From assembly GCF_001189955.1 (NCBI RefSeq), contig NZ_LFLT01000008.1:1-64000 (forward strand): a stretch of DNA of 64,000 nt, given 5' to 3'. The DNA comes from Herbaspirillum chlorophenolicum (GTDB lineage Bacteria > Pseudomonadota > Gammaproteobacteria > Burkholderiales > Burkholderiaceae_D). How positions within the stretch are numbered: the stretch's first letter is position 1; every line of letters begins with the position of its first letter. Position numbers and translations under genes: made by a program. Below are positions 1-7,871 of the stretch, piece by piece. Under the pieces are notes generated by a model that had not been told where the DNA came from, searched no databases, and saw only the letters and a program-made list of their open reading frames with translations.

Positions 1-22
1 GGCGAGATCGTGAACAGGTTCT
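1..22. repeat. Right arm of a REP-like hairpin element, cut by the window edge
   Basis: Bases 2-22 match the right arm and loop of the hairpin at 61832-61852 (GCGAGATCG-G/T-GAACAGGTTCT) with one mismatch. Both copies lie just beyond the stop codon of a gene. The left arm would lie before base 1, so the palindrome itself cannot be confirmed here. Confidence 0.55.
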
Positions 23-447
23 TATGCGTCGCCCGGGAAGCTGCCGTCGACGTAGTACCAGCGCGGTGTGCCTTGCGCATCCGGCCGGCGCACGAAGTTG
101 CTGATCTCGTGCATGCGATGGGCCTTGCCGCCGACCTTGAAGCGGGCCACGAATTCGACCGTGGCTTCGTCCGTGCCGGCGGTGTGTGTCTGTTTCTTGA
201 TATCCAGGCCGATCCAGTTGACGTCGGTTTCACTAGTCAGCTCTTCCTCCGGCAAGGTGTCGGGGAACCAGGTCGTGCGCAGGTAGGCTTCATTGCGCAG
301 CGCATAGGCGCTGTAGCGCGAGCGCATGAGCAGTTCGGCCGTGGCGGGGATCTCCGCGCCCGAGATGAAGCGGCCGCAGCAGGTGGCGAAGGCGCCTTTG
401 CCGCAGGGGCAGGGGCCGCCTGCGGCCTTGTCGTTCTTGCCGCCCAT
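22..447 (-). CDS. YchJ-like SEC-C motif protein
   Basis: 141 aa. The N-terminus carries a cysteine-rich SEC-C type zinc motif (PCPCGKGAFATCC at about residues 12-24), followed by an NTF2-like domain with the family signature SRYSAY and a C-terminal WYYVDG stretch, as in the YchJ/UPF0225 family. The biochemical role of that family is not established. SEC-C motifs bind zinc and are also found at the end of SecA. The ATG shares one base with the TGA of the upstream isomerase gene, so the two are translationally coupled in the ivd operon. The assignment to the family is firm; function is unknown. Confidence 0.85.
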   Translation of the reverse strand: MGGKNDKAAGGPCPCGKGAFATCCGRFISGAEIPATAELLMRSRYSAYALRNEAYLRTTWFPDTLPEEELTSETDVNWIGLDIKKQTHTAGTDEATVEFVARFKVGGKAHRMHEISNFVRRPDAQGTPRWYYVDGSFPGDA

Positions 448-1049
448 CAGATCTTCCCGTTTTTCAGGAAGGCTTCCAGTTGCGTGAAGCGGTCGAAGCC
501 CCAGAACGGTTCGCCGTCCACGATCACGAAGGGCGAGCCGAATACGCCCTTCTGCATGGCGTCTTCGGTGGCCTGGCGCAGCTTGTCCTTGATTTCCTGC
601 GTACCGAGCGCGGCTTCCAGCGCGGCATGGTCGATGCCGAGGTCGCCGGCGATGCGCAGCACGCTGGCAGGTACGCTGATGTCGATGTCTTCGGTGAAGT
701 AGGCGCTGTAGATGGTCTGGATGAAATCGACGGCCTTTGCCGGCTGCTGCTCCTGCACCCACAGCGCGGCGCGCGCGGCGACCTGGGTGCCGATGGGGAA
801 GTTGCCCGGTTCCTTGAAGAAGATGTTGTGGAAGCGGGCGGTGCGTCCCATGTCGTGGCGCGAGTACTCGCCCTTGACCGGAATGGTGACCAGCGAGTTG
901 GTGCCGATGTTCTTGAAGATCGGTCCCAGCAGGATGGGATGCCAGTTGACCTGGCGGCCGTATTTCGCCGCCAGCTTGCCGATCTCGACGGCGCCGAAGT
1001 AGCCGTAGGGCGAGCTGAAGTCGAAGTAGAAGTCGATGGGGTTGCTCAT
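447..1049 (-). CDS. 2-hydroxychromene-2-carboxylate isomerase family protein (DsbA/kappa-GST fold)
   Basis: 200 aa. The N-terminal FYFDFSSPYGYFGA and the C-terminal GVFGSPFVIVDGEPFWG are the hallmarks of the DsbA-fold 2-hydroxychromene-2-carboxylate isomerase/kappa-GST family, which uses glutathione and a serine rather than a CxxC pair. The classical reaction is cis-trans isomerisation in naphthalene breakdown, but most chromosomal members are uncharacterised, so no aromatic pathway is claimed. The start at MSNPIDFYF is chosen because the alternative upstream methionine adds a 13-residue tail unlike the family. It begins 22 bases after the ivd stop, in the same direction, and so probably belongs to the LiuR-controlled operon. 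Confidence 0.82.
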   Translation of the reverse strand: MSNPIDFYFDFSSPYGYFGAVEIGKLAAKYGRQVNWHPILLGPIFKNIGTNSLVTIPVKGEYSRHDMGRTARFHNIFFKEPGNFPIGTQVAARAALWVQEQQPAKAVDFIQTIYSAYFTEDIDISVPASVLRIAGDLGIDHAALEAALGTQEIKDKLRQATEDAMQKGVFGSPFVIVDGEPFWGFDRFTQLEAFLKNGKI

Positions 1050-1071
1050 GATGTGGGTATCGGGAAAAGGG

Positions 1072-2256
1072 TTAGAGGGTATCGGCAAACAGTTCGCGGC
1101 CGATCAGCATGCGGCGGATTTCGCTGGTGCCGGCGCCGATTTCGTAGAGCTTGGCGTCGCGCCACAGGCGGCCCACCGGGTATTCGTTGATGTAGCCGTT
1201 GCCGCCCAGCGCCTGGATCGCCTCGCCGGCCATCCAGGTGGCCTTTTCGGCCGAGTACAGGATGGCGCCGGCGGCGTCCTTGCGCAGCGCGCGCACCTGC
1301 TCCGGCGAGGCGGCGCGGTCGCAGGCTTGGCCCACTGCATAGACGTAGGCCTTGCAGGCCATCATGGTGGAATACATGTCGGCCAGCTTGCCCTGCATCA
1401 GCTGGAATTCGCCGATGGCCTGGCCGAACTGCTTGCGGTCGTGCACGTAAGGTACCACCGCGTCCATGCAAGCCTGCATGATGCCCAGCGGACCGCCGGA
1501 AAGCACGGTGCGTTCGAAGTCCAGGCCCGACATCAATACGTTGACGCCACGGCCGATGCCGCCCAGCACGTTTTCTTCCGGCACTTCGCAATCCTGGAAC
1601 ACCAGTTCGCCGGTGTGCGAGCCGCGCATGCCCAGCTTGTCGAGCTTTTGCGCGACCGAGAATCCCTTGAAGCCCTTTTCCACCAGGAAGGCCGTCATGC
1701 CGCGCGCGCCGGCTTCCAGGTCGGTCTTGGCGTACACCACCATGACGTCGGCGTCCGGCCCGTTGGTGATCCACATCTTGCTGCCGTTGAGCACGTAGCG
1801 GTCCCCCTTCTTGTCGGCGCGCAGCTTCATGCTGACCACATCCGATCCGGCATTGGGTTCCGACATCGCCAGCGCGCCGATGAAATCGCCGGAGATCAGC
1901 TTGGGCAAGTATTTCCGTTTCTGCGCATCGTTGCCGTTGCGCTTGATCTGGTTCACGCACAGGTTGGAGTGGGCACCGTACGACAGGCCGATCGAGGCCG
2001 ATGCGCGCGAGATTTCTTCCATCGCGACGATGTGCGCCAGGTAGCCCATGTTGGCGCCGCCGTATTCTTCGCTGGCGGTGATGCCGAGCACACCCAGGTC
2101 GCCCAGCTTCTTCCACAGGTCCATCGGGAACTGGTCGCTGCGGTCGACCTCGGCGGCGCGCGGGGCGATTTCGGCGGCGGCAAAGGTGGCTACGGCTGCG
2201 CGCAGCGCATCGATGTCTTCGCCGTGGTTGAAGCTTAGTCCTGGCAGGTCGGGCAT
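1072..2256 (-). CDS. ivd: Isovaleryl-CoA dehydrogenase
   Basis: 394 aa acyl-CoA dehydrogenase that oxidises isovaleryl-CoA to 3-methylcrotonyl-CoA in leucine degradation, passing electrons to ETF. Visible are the flavin-site motifs ([21 protein letters not shown]), the isovaleryl-specific helix [15 protein letters not shown], whose glutamate (near residue 248) is the catalytic base in this subfamily, and the C-terminal [21 protein letters not shown] / GTSEIRR signature. The ATG at 2256 is preceded by AGGAG at good spacing; an upstream in-frame start adds only 11 residues. A LiuR-type palindrome lies about 60 bases upstream. The downstream isomerase and YchJ-like genes follow closely. Confidence 0.95.
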   Translation of the reverse strand: MPDLPGLSFNHGEDIDALRAAVATFAAAEIAPRAAEVDRSDQFPMDLWKKLGDLGVLGITASEEYGGANMGYLAHIVAMEEISRASASIGLSYGAHSNLCVNQIKRNGNDAQKRKYLPKLISGDFIGALAMSEPNAGSDVVSMKLRADKKGDRYVLNGSKMWITNGPDADVMVVYAKTDLEAGARGMTAFLVEKGFKGFSVAQKLDKLGMRGSHTGELVFQDCEVPEENVLGGIGRGVNVLMSGLDFERTVLSGGPLGIMQACMDAVVPYVHDRKQFGQAIGEFQLMQGKLADMYSTMMACKAYVYAVGQACDRAASPEQVRALRKDAAGAILYSAEKATWMAGEAIQALGGNGYINEYPVGRLWRDAKLYEIGAGTSEIRRMLIGRELFADTL

Positions 2257-2311
2257 GCTTGTCTCCTCATTATCGGTAGTCGTTTTCAATGCCGGATCTG
2301 TGCCGGCCTGG

Positions 2312-2327
2312 TTGACGTTAACGTCAA
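2312..2327. promoter_or_regulatory. Probable LiuR operator upstream of ivd
   Basis: A perfect 16-bp palindrome, TTGACGTTAACGTCAA, sits in the ivd leader. It shares the core ACGTTAACGT with the 20-bp palindrome at 2899-2918 beside liuR. From general knowledge this resembles the site attributed to MerR-family LiuR regulators of leucine/isovalerate catabolism. Confidence 0.8.
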
Positions 2328-2358
2328 TTTTTCTGTGTTCCGGTGCGCTTCGATATAT

Positions 2359-2781
2359 TCAGGCGGCCTTGCGGCGGGATTTCGGCGTACCAGTTCTTTT
2401 ACTCTCGTCTTCCAGCAGCGCACGGCATTCATCTTCATGCGCGGCGATTTCGGCCAGCGTCAGTTCCAGGTCCTCGCGCTGGCGTTCCAGCTTGTCGCGG
2501 TGCTGTTGCAGCACGCCCAGGAAACGCTGCAATTGCGGCTCGGTATCCTTGGGCGACTCGTACATGTCGATCAGGTCCTTGATCTCCGAGAGCGTGAAGC
2601 CGAGGCGCTTGCCGCGCAGCGTCAGCTTGAGCCGCGTGCGTTCGCGCGCCGGGTAGACGCGGTTGCGGCCGCCTGCGCCTTCGCGTTTGGGATTGAGGAT
2701 TCCATGATCCTCGTAGAAACGGATTGCCCTCGGGGTGATCCCGAATTCTTCCGCCAGTTCGCTGATGGTGTAGGTGGGCAT
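2359..2781 (-). CDS. liuR: MerR-family regulator of leucine/isovalerate catabolism (LiuR-like)
   Basis: 140 aa. The N-terminal MerR winged helix is clear (YTISELAEEFGITPRAIRFY, then GILNP and NRVYPARERTRLKL), followed by a dimerisation coiled coil (about residues 80-125) and a basic tail. There is no cysteine cluster, so this is not a metal sensor. LiuR regulators typically sit beside ivd/liu genes and respond to branched-chain acyl-CoA intermediates; here ivd lies next to it. Palindromic sites on both sides (2312-2327 and 2899-2918) support autoregulation and control of ivd and of the divergent hydrolase. The ligand is inferred, not visible. Confidence 0.88.
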   Translation of the reverse strand: MPTYTISELAEEFGITPRAIRFYEDHGILNPKREGAGGRNRVYPARERTRLKLTLRGKRLGFTLSEIKDLIDMYESPKDTEPQLQRFLGVLQQHRDKLERQREDLELTLAEIAAHEDECRALLEDESKRTGTPKSRRKAA

Positions 2782-2898
2782 GGTGGCTCGGTCTGCGTCG
2801 AACGGGAATATTGGTTAAGCTGGTTGGGGCATATTCGTTTGCCTCAATTCCGTCTCTTTGCACGGAACGGATACGGCATCGACATTCCCGGAACTGGA

Positions 2899-2918
2899 AC
2901 TTTACGTTAACGTAAAGT
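2899..2918. promoter_or_regulatory. Probable LiuR operator between liuR and the MBL hydrolase
   Basis: A perfect 20-bp palindrome, ACTTTACGTTAACGTAAAGT. A plus-strand -10-like TATATT (2918-2923) overlaps its right edge, so binding could control the divergent hydrolase as well as liuR itself. The core ACGTTAACGT is shared with the ivd site. Confidence 0.8.
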
Positions 2919-3044
2919 ATATTGTGCTCCGTCGTCCAGCGGAAAATGCAGGGGATATGACGGCAGGGCTGTTTCGTTGTCAGTACGGCAATGGCTTGCC
3001 GTCCCATGTTCCACTTTCTTTTGTTTCATCTTGTCAGGTATTTC

Positions 3045-4109
3045 ATGAATGCTCTTGAATCCCAGCTCGACTACGCCTTCGGCGACGCCATGCCGGAAAC
3101 CGGCCGCACCATGGAGGTTGCGCCGGGTGTGCGCTGGTTGCGCATGGGTTTGCCCTTTGCGCTGAACCACATCAACCTGTGGCTGCTGGAGGATGAAGTC
3201 GAAACGCCGCAGGGCCTGCAGCGCGGCTGGACCGTGGTCGATTGCGGCATCGCCACCGATTCGACGAAGCAAGCATGGGAAACCATCTTCGCCGACGAAC
3301 TGAATGGCTTGCCGATCCTGCGCGTGCTGGTCACGCATTGCCACCCGGACCATGTCGGCCTGGCCGATTGGCTGTGCCGGCGCTGGCAGGCGCCGCTGCT
3401 GATGAGCGCGGGCGATTATGCGTTTGCGCGTGTCATGTCGGCGGCCTTGCCGGGCGCCGAAGGTACGGCGGCGACGCCGCATTTCCAGCGCCACGGCCTG
3501 GCCGATCCGGAGACGATCGCAACGCTGCAGGGGCGCAACAATTACTATTCGGAACTGGTGCCGGTAGTGCCATACGCCTATGTGCGGCTGCAGGACGGAC
3601 ACACCGTGCGCATCGGCGGGCGCGATTGGGAGATCATCACCGGCTTCGGCCATTCGCCGGAACATGTATCGCTGTACTGCGGTGAACTGAATGCGCTGAT
3701 TTCCGGCGACATGGTGCTGCCGCGCATCTCGACCAATGTCTCGGTGTTTGCGATCGAACCCGAATCCAATCCGGTGCAGCAATTCCTCGACTCACTGAAG
3801 AAGTATGCGCATTTGCCGGCCGATGCCTTGGTGCTTCCTTCGCACGGCAAGCCGTTTCGCGGCTTGCACACTCGCATCGCCCAGCTTGACGAGCACCATC
3901 GCCTGCGGCTGGCCGAAGTCCTGGAAGCCTGCGCCACGCCCCAGACCGGCGTGGATATCCTGCCGGTACTGTTCAAGCGCGCGCTGGATACGCACCAGCT
4001 TTCGTTCGCATTGGGCGAGGCGGTGGCCCATTTGCACAAGCTCTGGTACGACGGCGCACTGAAGCGGCAACTGGGCGAGGACGGGGTCTACCGTTTCGTC
4101 GCCGTATAG
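3045..4109 (+). CDS. MBL-fold metallo-hydrolase
   Basis: 354 aa metallo-beta-lactamase-fold hydrolase. The metal motif THCHPDHVGLADWL (HxHxDH) is at about residues 102-115, and further ligand regions appear as FGHSPEHVSLY and ISGDMVLPRIS, then PSHGKPF. The C-terminal about 80 residues form the helical extension (MBL-associated winged-helix-like) seen in long MBL proteins. Substrate is unknown. The start at MNALESQLDY is used because the upstream frame encodes an unlikely 18-residue extension. It is divergent from liuR and shares the operator at 2899-2918, which suggests, by inference, a thioester or related substrate in leucine/isovalerate metabolism. Confidence 0.85.
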   Translation: MNALESQLDYAFGDAMPETGRTMEVAPGVRWLRMGLPFALNHINLWLLEDEVETPQGLQRGWTVVDCGIATDSTKQAWETIFADELNGLPILRVLVTHCHPDHVGLADWLCRRWQAPLLMSAGDYAFARVMSAALPGAEGTAATPHFQRHGLADPETIATLQGRNNYYSELVPVVPYAYVRLQDGHTVRIGGRDWEIITGFGHSPEHVSLYCGELNALISGDMVLPRISTNVSVFAIEPESNPVQQFLDSLKKYAHLPADALVLPSHGKPFRGLHTRIAQLDEHHRLRLAEVLEACATPQTGVDILPVLFKRALDTHQLSFALGEAVAHLHKLWYDGALKRQLGEDGVYRFVAV

Positions 4110-4132
4110 CCCGCATCGAATGCGCAGGCAAT

Positions 4133-4161
4133 AAAAAACGCCGGACATGTCCGGCGTTTTT
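4133..4161. terminator. Bidirectional terminator between the MBL gene and def
   Basis: A-run, perfect stem ACGCCGGACATGTCCGGCGT, T-run. It lies between two convergent genes and can serve both strands. Confidence 0.9.
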
Positions 4162-4188
4162 GCGTGAAGCGGAAACGGGCGCCTGGTC

Positions 4189-4713
4189 TTAACCGTTGGC
4201 CGCGCTTTTCTTCATTTCGCGCTCTTCCTTCTGCAGCTTGGTCTTGATGCGGTTGCGCTTGAGCGGCGACAGGTATTCGACGAAGACCTTGCCCTTGAGG
4301 TGGTCCATCTCATGCTGGATGCACACGGCCAGCAAGTCGTCGGCTTCCACTTCGAACGGCTTGCCGTCGGCGTCGAAGGCTCGCACTTTCACGCGCGCCG
4401 GACGTTCAACGCCGTCATAGATGCCGGGCACCGACAGGCAGCCTTCATCGTAGACGCGCTTTTCCTCGCTGGCCCATAGCACTTCCGGATTGATGAATAC
4501 GCGCAGTTCATGGCCATCGTCGGAAACGTCGATGGTGATCACTTGTTCGTGCACGTCGACCTGTGTCGCGGCCAGGCCGACGCCCGGCGCGGCGTACATG
4601 GTTTCGGCCATGTCGGCGACCAGCTTCTTGATGCGCTCGTCGAATACGGTGACGGGGCTGGCTACCTTATGCAGGCGCGGATCGGGGTAACGGAGGATAT
4701 TGAGCAGGGCCAT
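4189..4713 (-). CDS. def: Peptide deformylase
   Basis: 174 aa. Removes the N-formyl group from nascent proteins. All three deformylase motifs are present in order: [16 protein letters not shown] (cysteine metal ligand) and QHEMDHLKG (HExxH, two histidine ligands). The length is normal for the enzyme. The start is placed at [15 protein letters not shown], the conserved N-terminus; six extra codons upstream are dismissed. An unusual perfect hairpin lies 31-57 bases upstream, in the probable leader. The gene is divergent from the dprA group, a common arrangement in Burkholderiales. Confidence 0.96.
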   Translation of the reverse strand: MALLNILRYPDPRLHKVASPVTVFDERIKKLVADMAETMYAAPGVGLAATQVDVHEQVITIDVSDDGHELRVFINPEVLWASEEKRVYDEGCLSVPGIYDGVERPARVKVRAFDADGKPFEVEADDLLAVCIQHEMDHLKGKVFVEYLSPLKRNRIKTKLQKEEREMKKSAANG

Positions 4714-4744
4714 ACGCGGAAATCTCGGCAATCGACTTGTACAT

Positions 4745-4770
4745 CGTTGCTCGCCATTTTGCGAGCAACG
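4745..4770. promoter_or_regulatory. Perfect hairpin in the def upstream region
   Basis: CGTTGCTCGC, loop CATTTT, GCGAGCAACG: a 10-bp perfect inverted repeat 31 bases before the def start. On the plus strand it is followed by an A/T-rich tract, so it could be an operator, a leader hairpin, or a terminator of antisense transcription. Confidence 0.4.
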
Positions 4771-4959
4771 GGAAAATTTTTATCGGGAATATCTTTTAAA
4801 TAAGGCCGGATTACGCCGCTTCAAGCGCGGCAGCGGCAGAATCCCAGCCTTCTTCGGCGGGATTGGCATCCGGCAAATCCGGGCGGCATGCCGGTTCCGG
4901 CTGTTATCGCCGCATGCCTTGCAGGCAACGGCCAGCTTTATTTTGATCTTCCCGAAACG

Positions 4960-5766
4960 ATGAAAAAGTTTAGCACAGGCCCGCTGTTTTCCGGCGGATG
5001 GGCACTTGGAGGCGCTGTTTTGGCACTGGCGCCGTCGCTGTCTGTTGCTTCTTCGCTGCTGCCGGAATACGTCTTGCCGCCGCGGCCCCGCGTGCTGGCG
5101 CCGTTGCCACAGGCTCAACGGGTGGGGGATGACAGCAGGCGGCCGCTGGCGATGGTGCTGGATCCTGATGCCGGCCCGTTTGCCAAGGTAACAGGGCCTG
5201 CGGCAGCGCGCGATGCCACGCAGTTATTCGTGGCCGGCCAGGCCGTGCGCATTGCCCTTGTTGGCGCGTCCCATGAAGGGTTCGTTTCGATCTACCGTCT
5301 TGGCCCGGTGCTTCGCTCTTCCGATGGCGGCACGGCACTGGGACGAATGGCCTTCCGGATCGGCGGCGCTCGCATCGTCCGTCGCGATACGAATGGCAAA
5401 GGGGGCGAAGCGGTCATTACCAGCAGCAGCCGGGAGATCGTCGCGGGGGACATTGTCCTGGATGCGCAGACATGGCCGCAGGAGAAGCAAGGGGCCGTGC
5501 AGGCTGTTGCCGCACGCGTAGTCATGCAGTCCGGTGCGGAGCGCATGCGCTTGGCGGCCGTAGACCAGGTCGTGGGGCTGGACCGTGGCGCGGCGGATGG
5601 CGTGCATGCCGGCATGTGCTTGCGCGTGGCGGGATGCGGGCGCCGCGGCGATATCGCCGGTCGCGTCCTGCACGCCGGCGGCCGGGCGTCGGTGGCGCAG
5701 CTTGTACGCGGTACCGCTCCGCTGGAAGGGGGCGATGAAGTTTGCATCGCGGCCTGTCCCGATTGA
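4960..5766 (+). CDS. Exported protein related to the dprA-linked LysM proteins but lacking the LysM domain
   Basis: 268 aa. The first about 27 residues form a signal peptide (MKKFSTGPLFSGGWALGGAV...). The remainder resembles the C-terminal portion of the LysM proteins usually encoded before dprA in Burkholderiales: AFRIGGARIVRR...ITSSSREIVAGDIVLDA and VVGLDRGAADGVHAGMCLRV are recognisable family stretches. The LysM repeat that should follow the signal peptide is absent, so peptidoglycan binding is doubtful. No strong ribosome site precedes the ATG. It lies 28 bases before dprA. The family relation is from memory of conserved patterns and moderately sure; function is unknown, and it may be a decaying gene. 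Confidence 0.62.
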   Translation: MKKFSTGPLFSGGWALGGAVLALAPSLSVASSLLPEYVLPPRPRVLAPLPQAQRVGDDSRRPLAMVLDPDAGPFAKVTGPAAARDATQLFVAGQAVRIALVGASHEGFVSIYRLGPVLRSSDGGTALGRMAFRIGGARIVRRDTNGKGGEAVITSSSREIVAGDIVLDAQTWPQEKQGAVQAVAARVVMQSGAERMRLAAVDQVVGLDRGAADGVHAGMCLRVAGCGRRGDIAGRVLHAGGRASVAQLVRGTAPLEGGDEVCIAACPD

Positions 5767-5794
5767 TTTCCGATTCAACGTCTGTGTGAACGAT

Positions 5795-6961
5795 ATGCAT
5801 GATTTTCCTCTTCCCCCGCATCCTCCCGAGGTTGGGAATCCGGCCAGTCTGGACGCATGGTTGCGGCTGACGCTGACCGACGGCGTCGGCAGCGAAACCG
5901 GCCGACGGCTGCTGGGTGCTTTCGGCCTGCCGGGCCTTGTGCTGCGTGCCGAGCGGGCGGCATTGGATACACTGGTCACGCCGCGTATTGCCAATGCGTT
6001 GTGCAAGCCGCTCACCGCAGCCGCGCGCGCCCACATCGACGCCACGCTCGCCTGGGCCGAGGCGCCGGGCAATGCGATCGTGACGCTGGCCGATGCGCAC
6101 TATCCGCGCGCCTTGCTCAATATTCCCGATCCGCCGCTGCTGCTTTACGTGAAGGGCAACATCGCGCTGCTGGAGGCCAACGCGCTGGCGGTGGTCGGCA
6201 GCCGCAATGCCACCGTGCAGGGGCTGGCGCATGCCGAGCGTTTCTCGGAACAATTGAGCCATGCGGGACTGGCCATCGTCTCCGGCCTGGCGCTGGGTAT
6301 CGACGCCGCAGCGCATACCGGTGGCTTGCGCGGGCCGGGTTCGACGGTGGCGGTGATTGGCACCGGCATCGACATCGACTATCCGCAACGTAACCGCGCA
6401 TTGGCGCAACGCATTGCGCAAGAGGGCTGTATCGTCAGCGAGTATCCGCTCGACATGCCGCCATTGGCGGCCAACTTCCCGCGCCGCAACCGCCTGATTT
6501 CAGGCCTGGCGCGGGCTGTACTGGTGGTGGAAGCGGCAGCGCAGTCGGGTTCGTTGATCACCGCGCGCATGGCAGCCGAGCAGGGGCGCGATGTGTTCGC
6601 GATTCCGGGCTCGATCCATTCGCCGTTGGCCAAGGGGTGCCATCAACTCATCCGCTAGGGTGCCAAGCTGGTCGAGACCACGCAAGATATCCTGGAGGAG
6701 ATGCCACCCTTGTTCGCAGCACAAGGAAATGTTTCGCAAGGGCGGCAACATGCCGGATCGGAGAGCTTGCGCGGCGCCGGGGATGACGATGCGCCAGCAG
6801 CCATTGTCATGCAGGCAATGGGCCACGATCCGGTCGATACGGATACCCTCGGAGCGCGCTGCAAACTGGATGCGGCGCGGCTCTCGGGCATCTTGCTGGA
6901 GCTTGAGCTGGCGGGGCGTATCGAGGTATTGCCGGGCGCGCGCTATCGTCGTCTTGAGTGA
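5795..6961 (+). pseudogene. dprA: DNA-processing protein DprA, interrupted by an in-frame amber codon
   Basis: DprA loads RecA on incoming single-stranded DNA during transformation. The frame has the Rossmann-type core (VVGSRNATVQG, SGLALGIDAAAH, GTGIDIDYPQRNRAL, NFPRRNRLISGLA, SGSLITARMAAEQGRDVFAIPGS) but stops at TAG 6656-6658, codon 288, inside the conserved stretch CHQLIR-x-GAKLVE, where the family has glutamine. A CAG to TAG transition explains it. The same frame continues open for 101 more codons to 6961 and encodes the C-terminal winged-helix domain (DTLGARCKLDAARLSGILLELELAGRIE). The truncated 287-residue product would keep the Rossmann core. The start at MHDFPLPP is the best guess; no clear ribosome site is seen. 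Confidence 0.9.
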
Positions 6962-7048
6962 GCAAATTTATGCAGCAGGGTCAGAAAAATCCTGCCATAC
7001 TGGGGATGCCGACTTGTGTATTCACACCCTTCGCGATAGAGTAGACCT

Positions 7049-7525
7049 ATGTTCGATGTCCTTGTTTACTTGTACGAAACCTACTATCGCCCCGATGCCT
7101 GCCCCGAACCGGAGGCGCTGGTGAAGAAGTTGTCCGCGATAGGTTTTGAAGAAGATGAAATTTCCCAGGCGCTCGGCTGGCTGACCGACCTTGAAGTCGC
7201 CAACCACGAGTTCGCCGATTCCTACCCCCGGCAAACCTCCTTTTCCTTCGGCACGCGCATCTACGCACGCCAGGAGACCGACGTCCTCGGCACCGATGCT
7301 GTTGGTTTTATCCAGTTCCTGGAGTCGGCCAAGATGCTCGACGGCATGCAACGCGAGATTGTCATCGAACGCGCGCTGGCAGCCGGCGAAGTGCCGATCA
7401 CGCTGGAAAAGCTCAAGGTCATCGTGCTCATGGTGCTCTGGAGTCAGGGCAAGGAACCGGATGGCCTGATGTTCGAAGAGCTTTTCCTCGACGAGGAAGA
7501 CAGCGAACCGCGCCTGTTGCATTGA
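7049..7525 (+). CDS. smg: Smg family protein (DUF494)
   Basis: 158 aa acidic protein of the Smg/DUF494 family, starting with the typical [13 protein letters not shown] and containing [14 protein letters not shown] and a C-terminal acidic tail. It is found next to dprA in many proteobacteria (def-smf-smg order), as here. Cellular function is unknown. It begins 88 bases after the dprA frame ends. Confidence 0.92.
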   Translation: MFDVLVYLYETYYRPDACPEPEALVKKLSAIGFEEDEISQALGWLTDLEVANHEFADSYPRQTSFSFGTRIYARQETDVLGTDAVGFIQFLESAKMLDGMQREIVIERALAAGEVPITLEKLKVIVLMVLWSQGKEPDGLMFEELFLDEEDSEPRLLH

Positions 7526-7871
7526 TGCATTGCGTTGGCGGCAAGGCAATATTGCAGGCCGCCCGCAAGACTCCCCTATTCAAAACCTTGCAAATCCGCT
7601 CTCGTGCAAGTCATTCAGGCAAGCCATCAGGCTTGCCGTTTTATTTGCATCACGCTTATCATTCCCCCGCATCAGGCCAATATTGGCTACTATATAAATA
7701 TTCGTTGTCCAAAAGCAATCAAAGGAGCGGCGCGCAGACTGCGCCGCTCACACGAACAAGATTTCCTGTGCTTTGGGCAACATGGCGTTGTTTAAGGAAC
7801 ATCCGGCCCCAGATTGGCGTCGTCATTCCTGATAATGCCAGCAACCGACCTCTCTTTTGAGACCCATACCT
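7526..7871. other. Intergenic region between smg and topB
   Basis: 346 bases with no supported gene. It holds the smg terminator (7618-7643), a perfect 12-bp palindrome GCCAATATTGGC (7676-7687) and an A/T-rich TATATAAATA tract (7691-7700) that probably contains the topB -10 region. No small ORF with a good ribosome site is seen. Confidence 0.6.
7618..7643 (+). terminator. Terminator after smg
   Basis: Stem GGCAAGCC / GGCTTGCC with loop ATCA, followed by GTTTTATTT. Confidence 0.75.

Noticed and set aside
6961-7049. Hairpin GCAGG...CCTGC before smg as a terminator of dprA
   Set aside because: Short five-base stem and no T-run on the plus strand; too weak to list.
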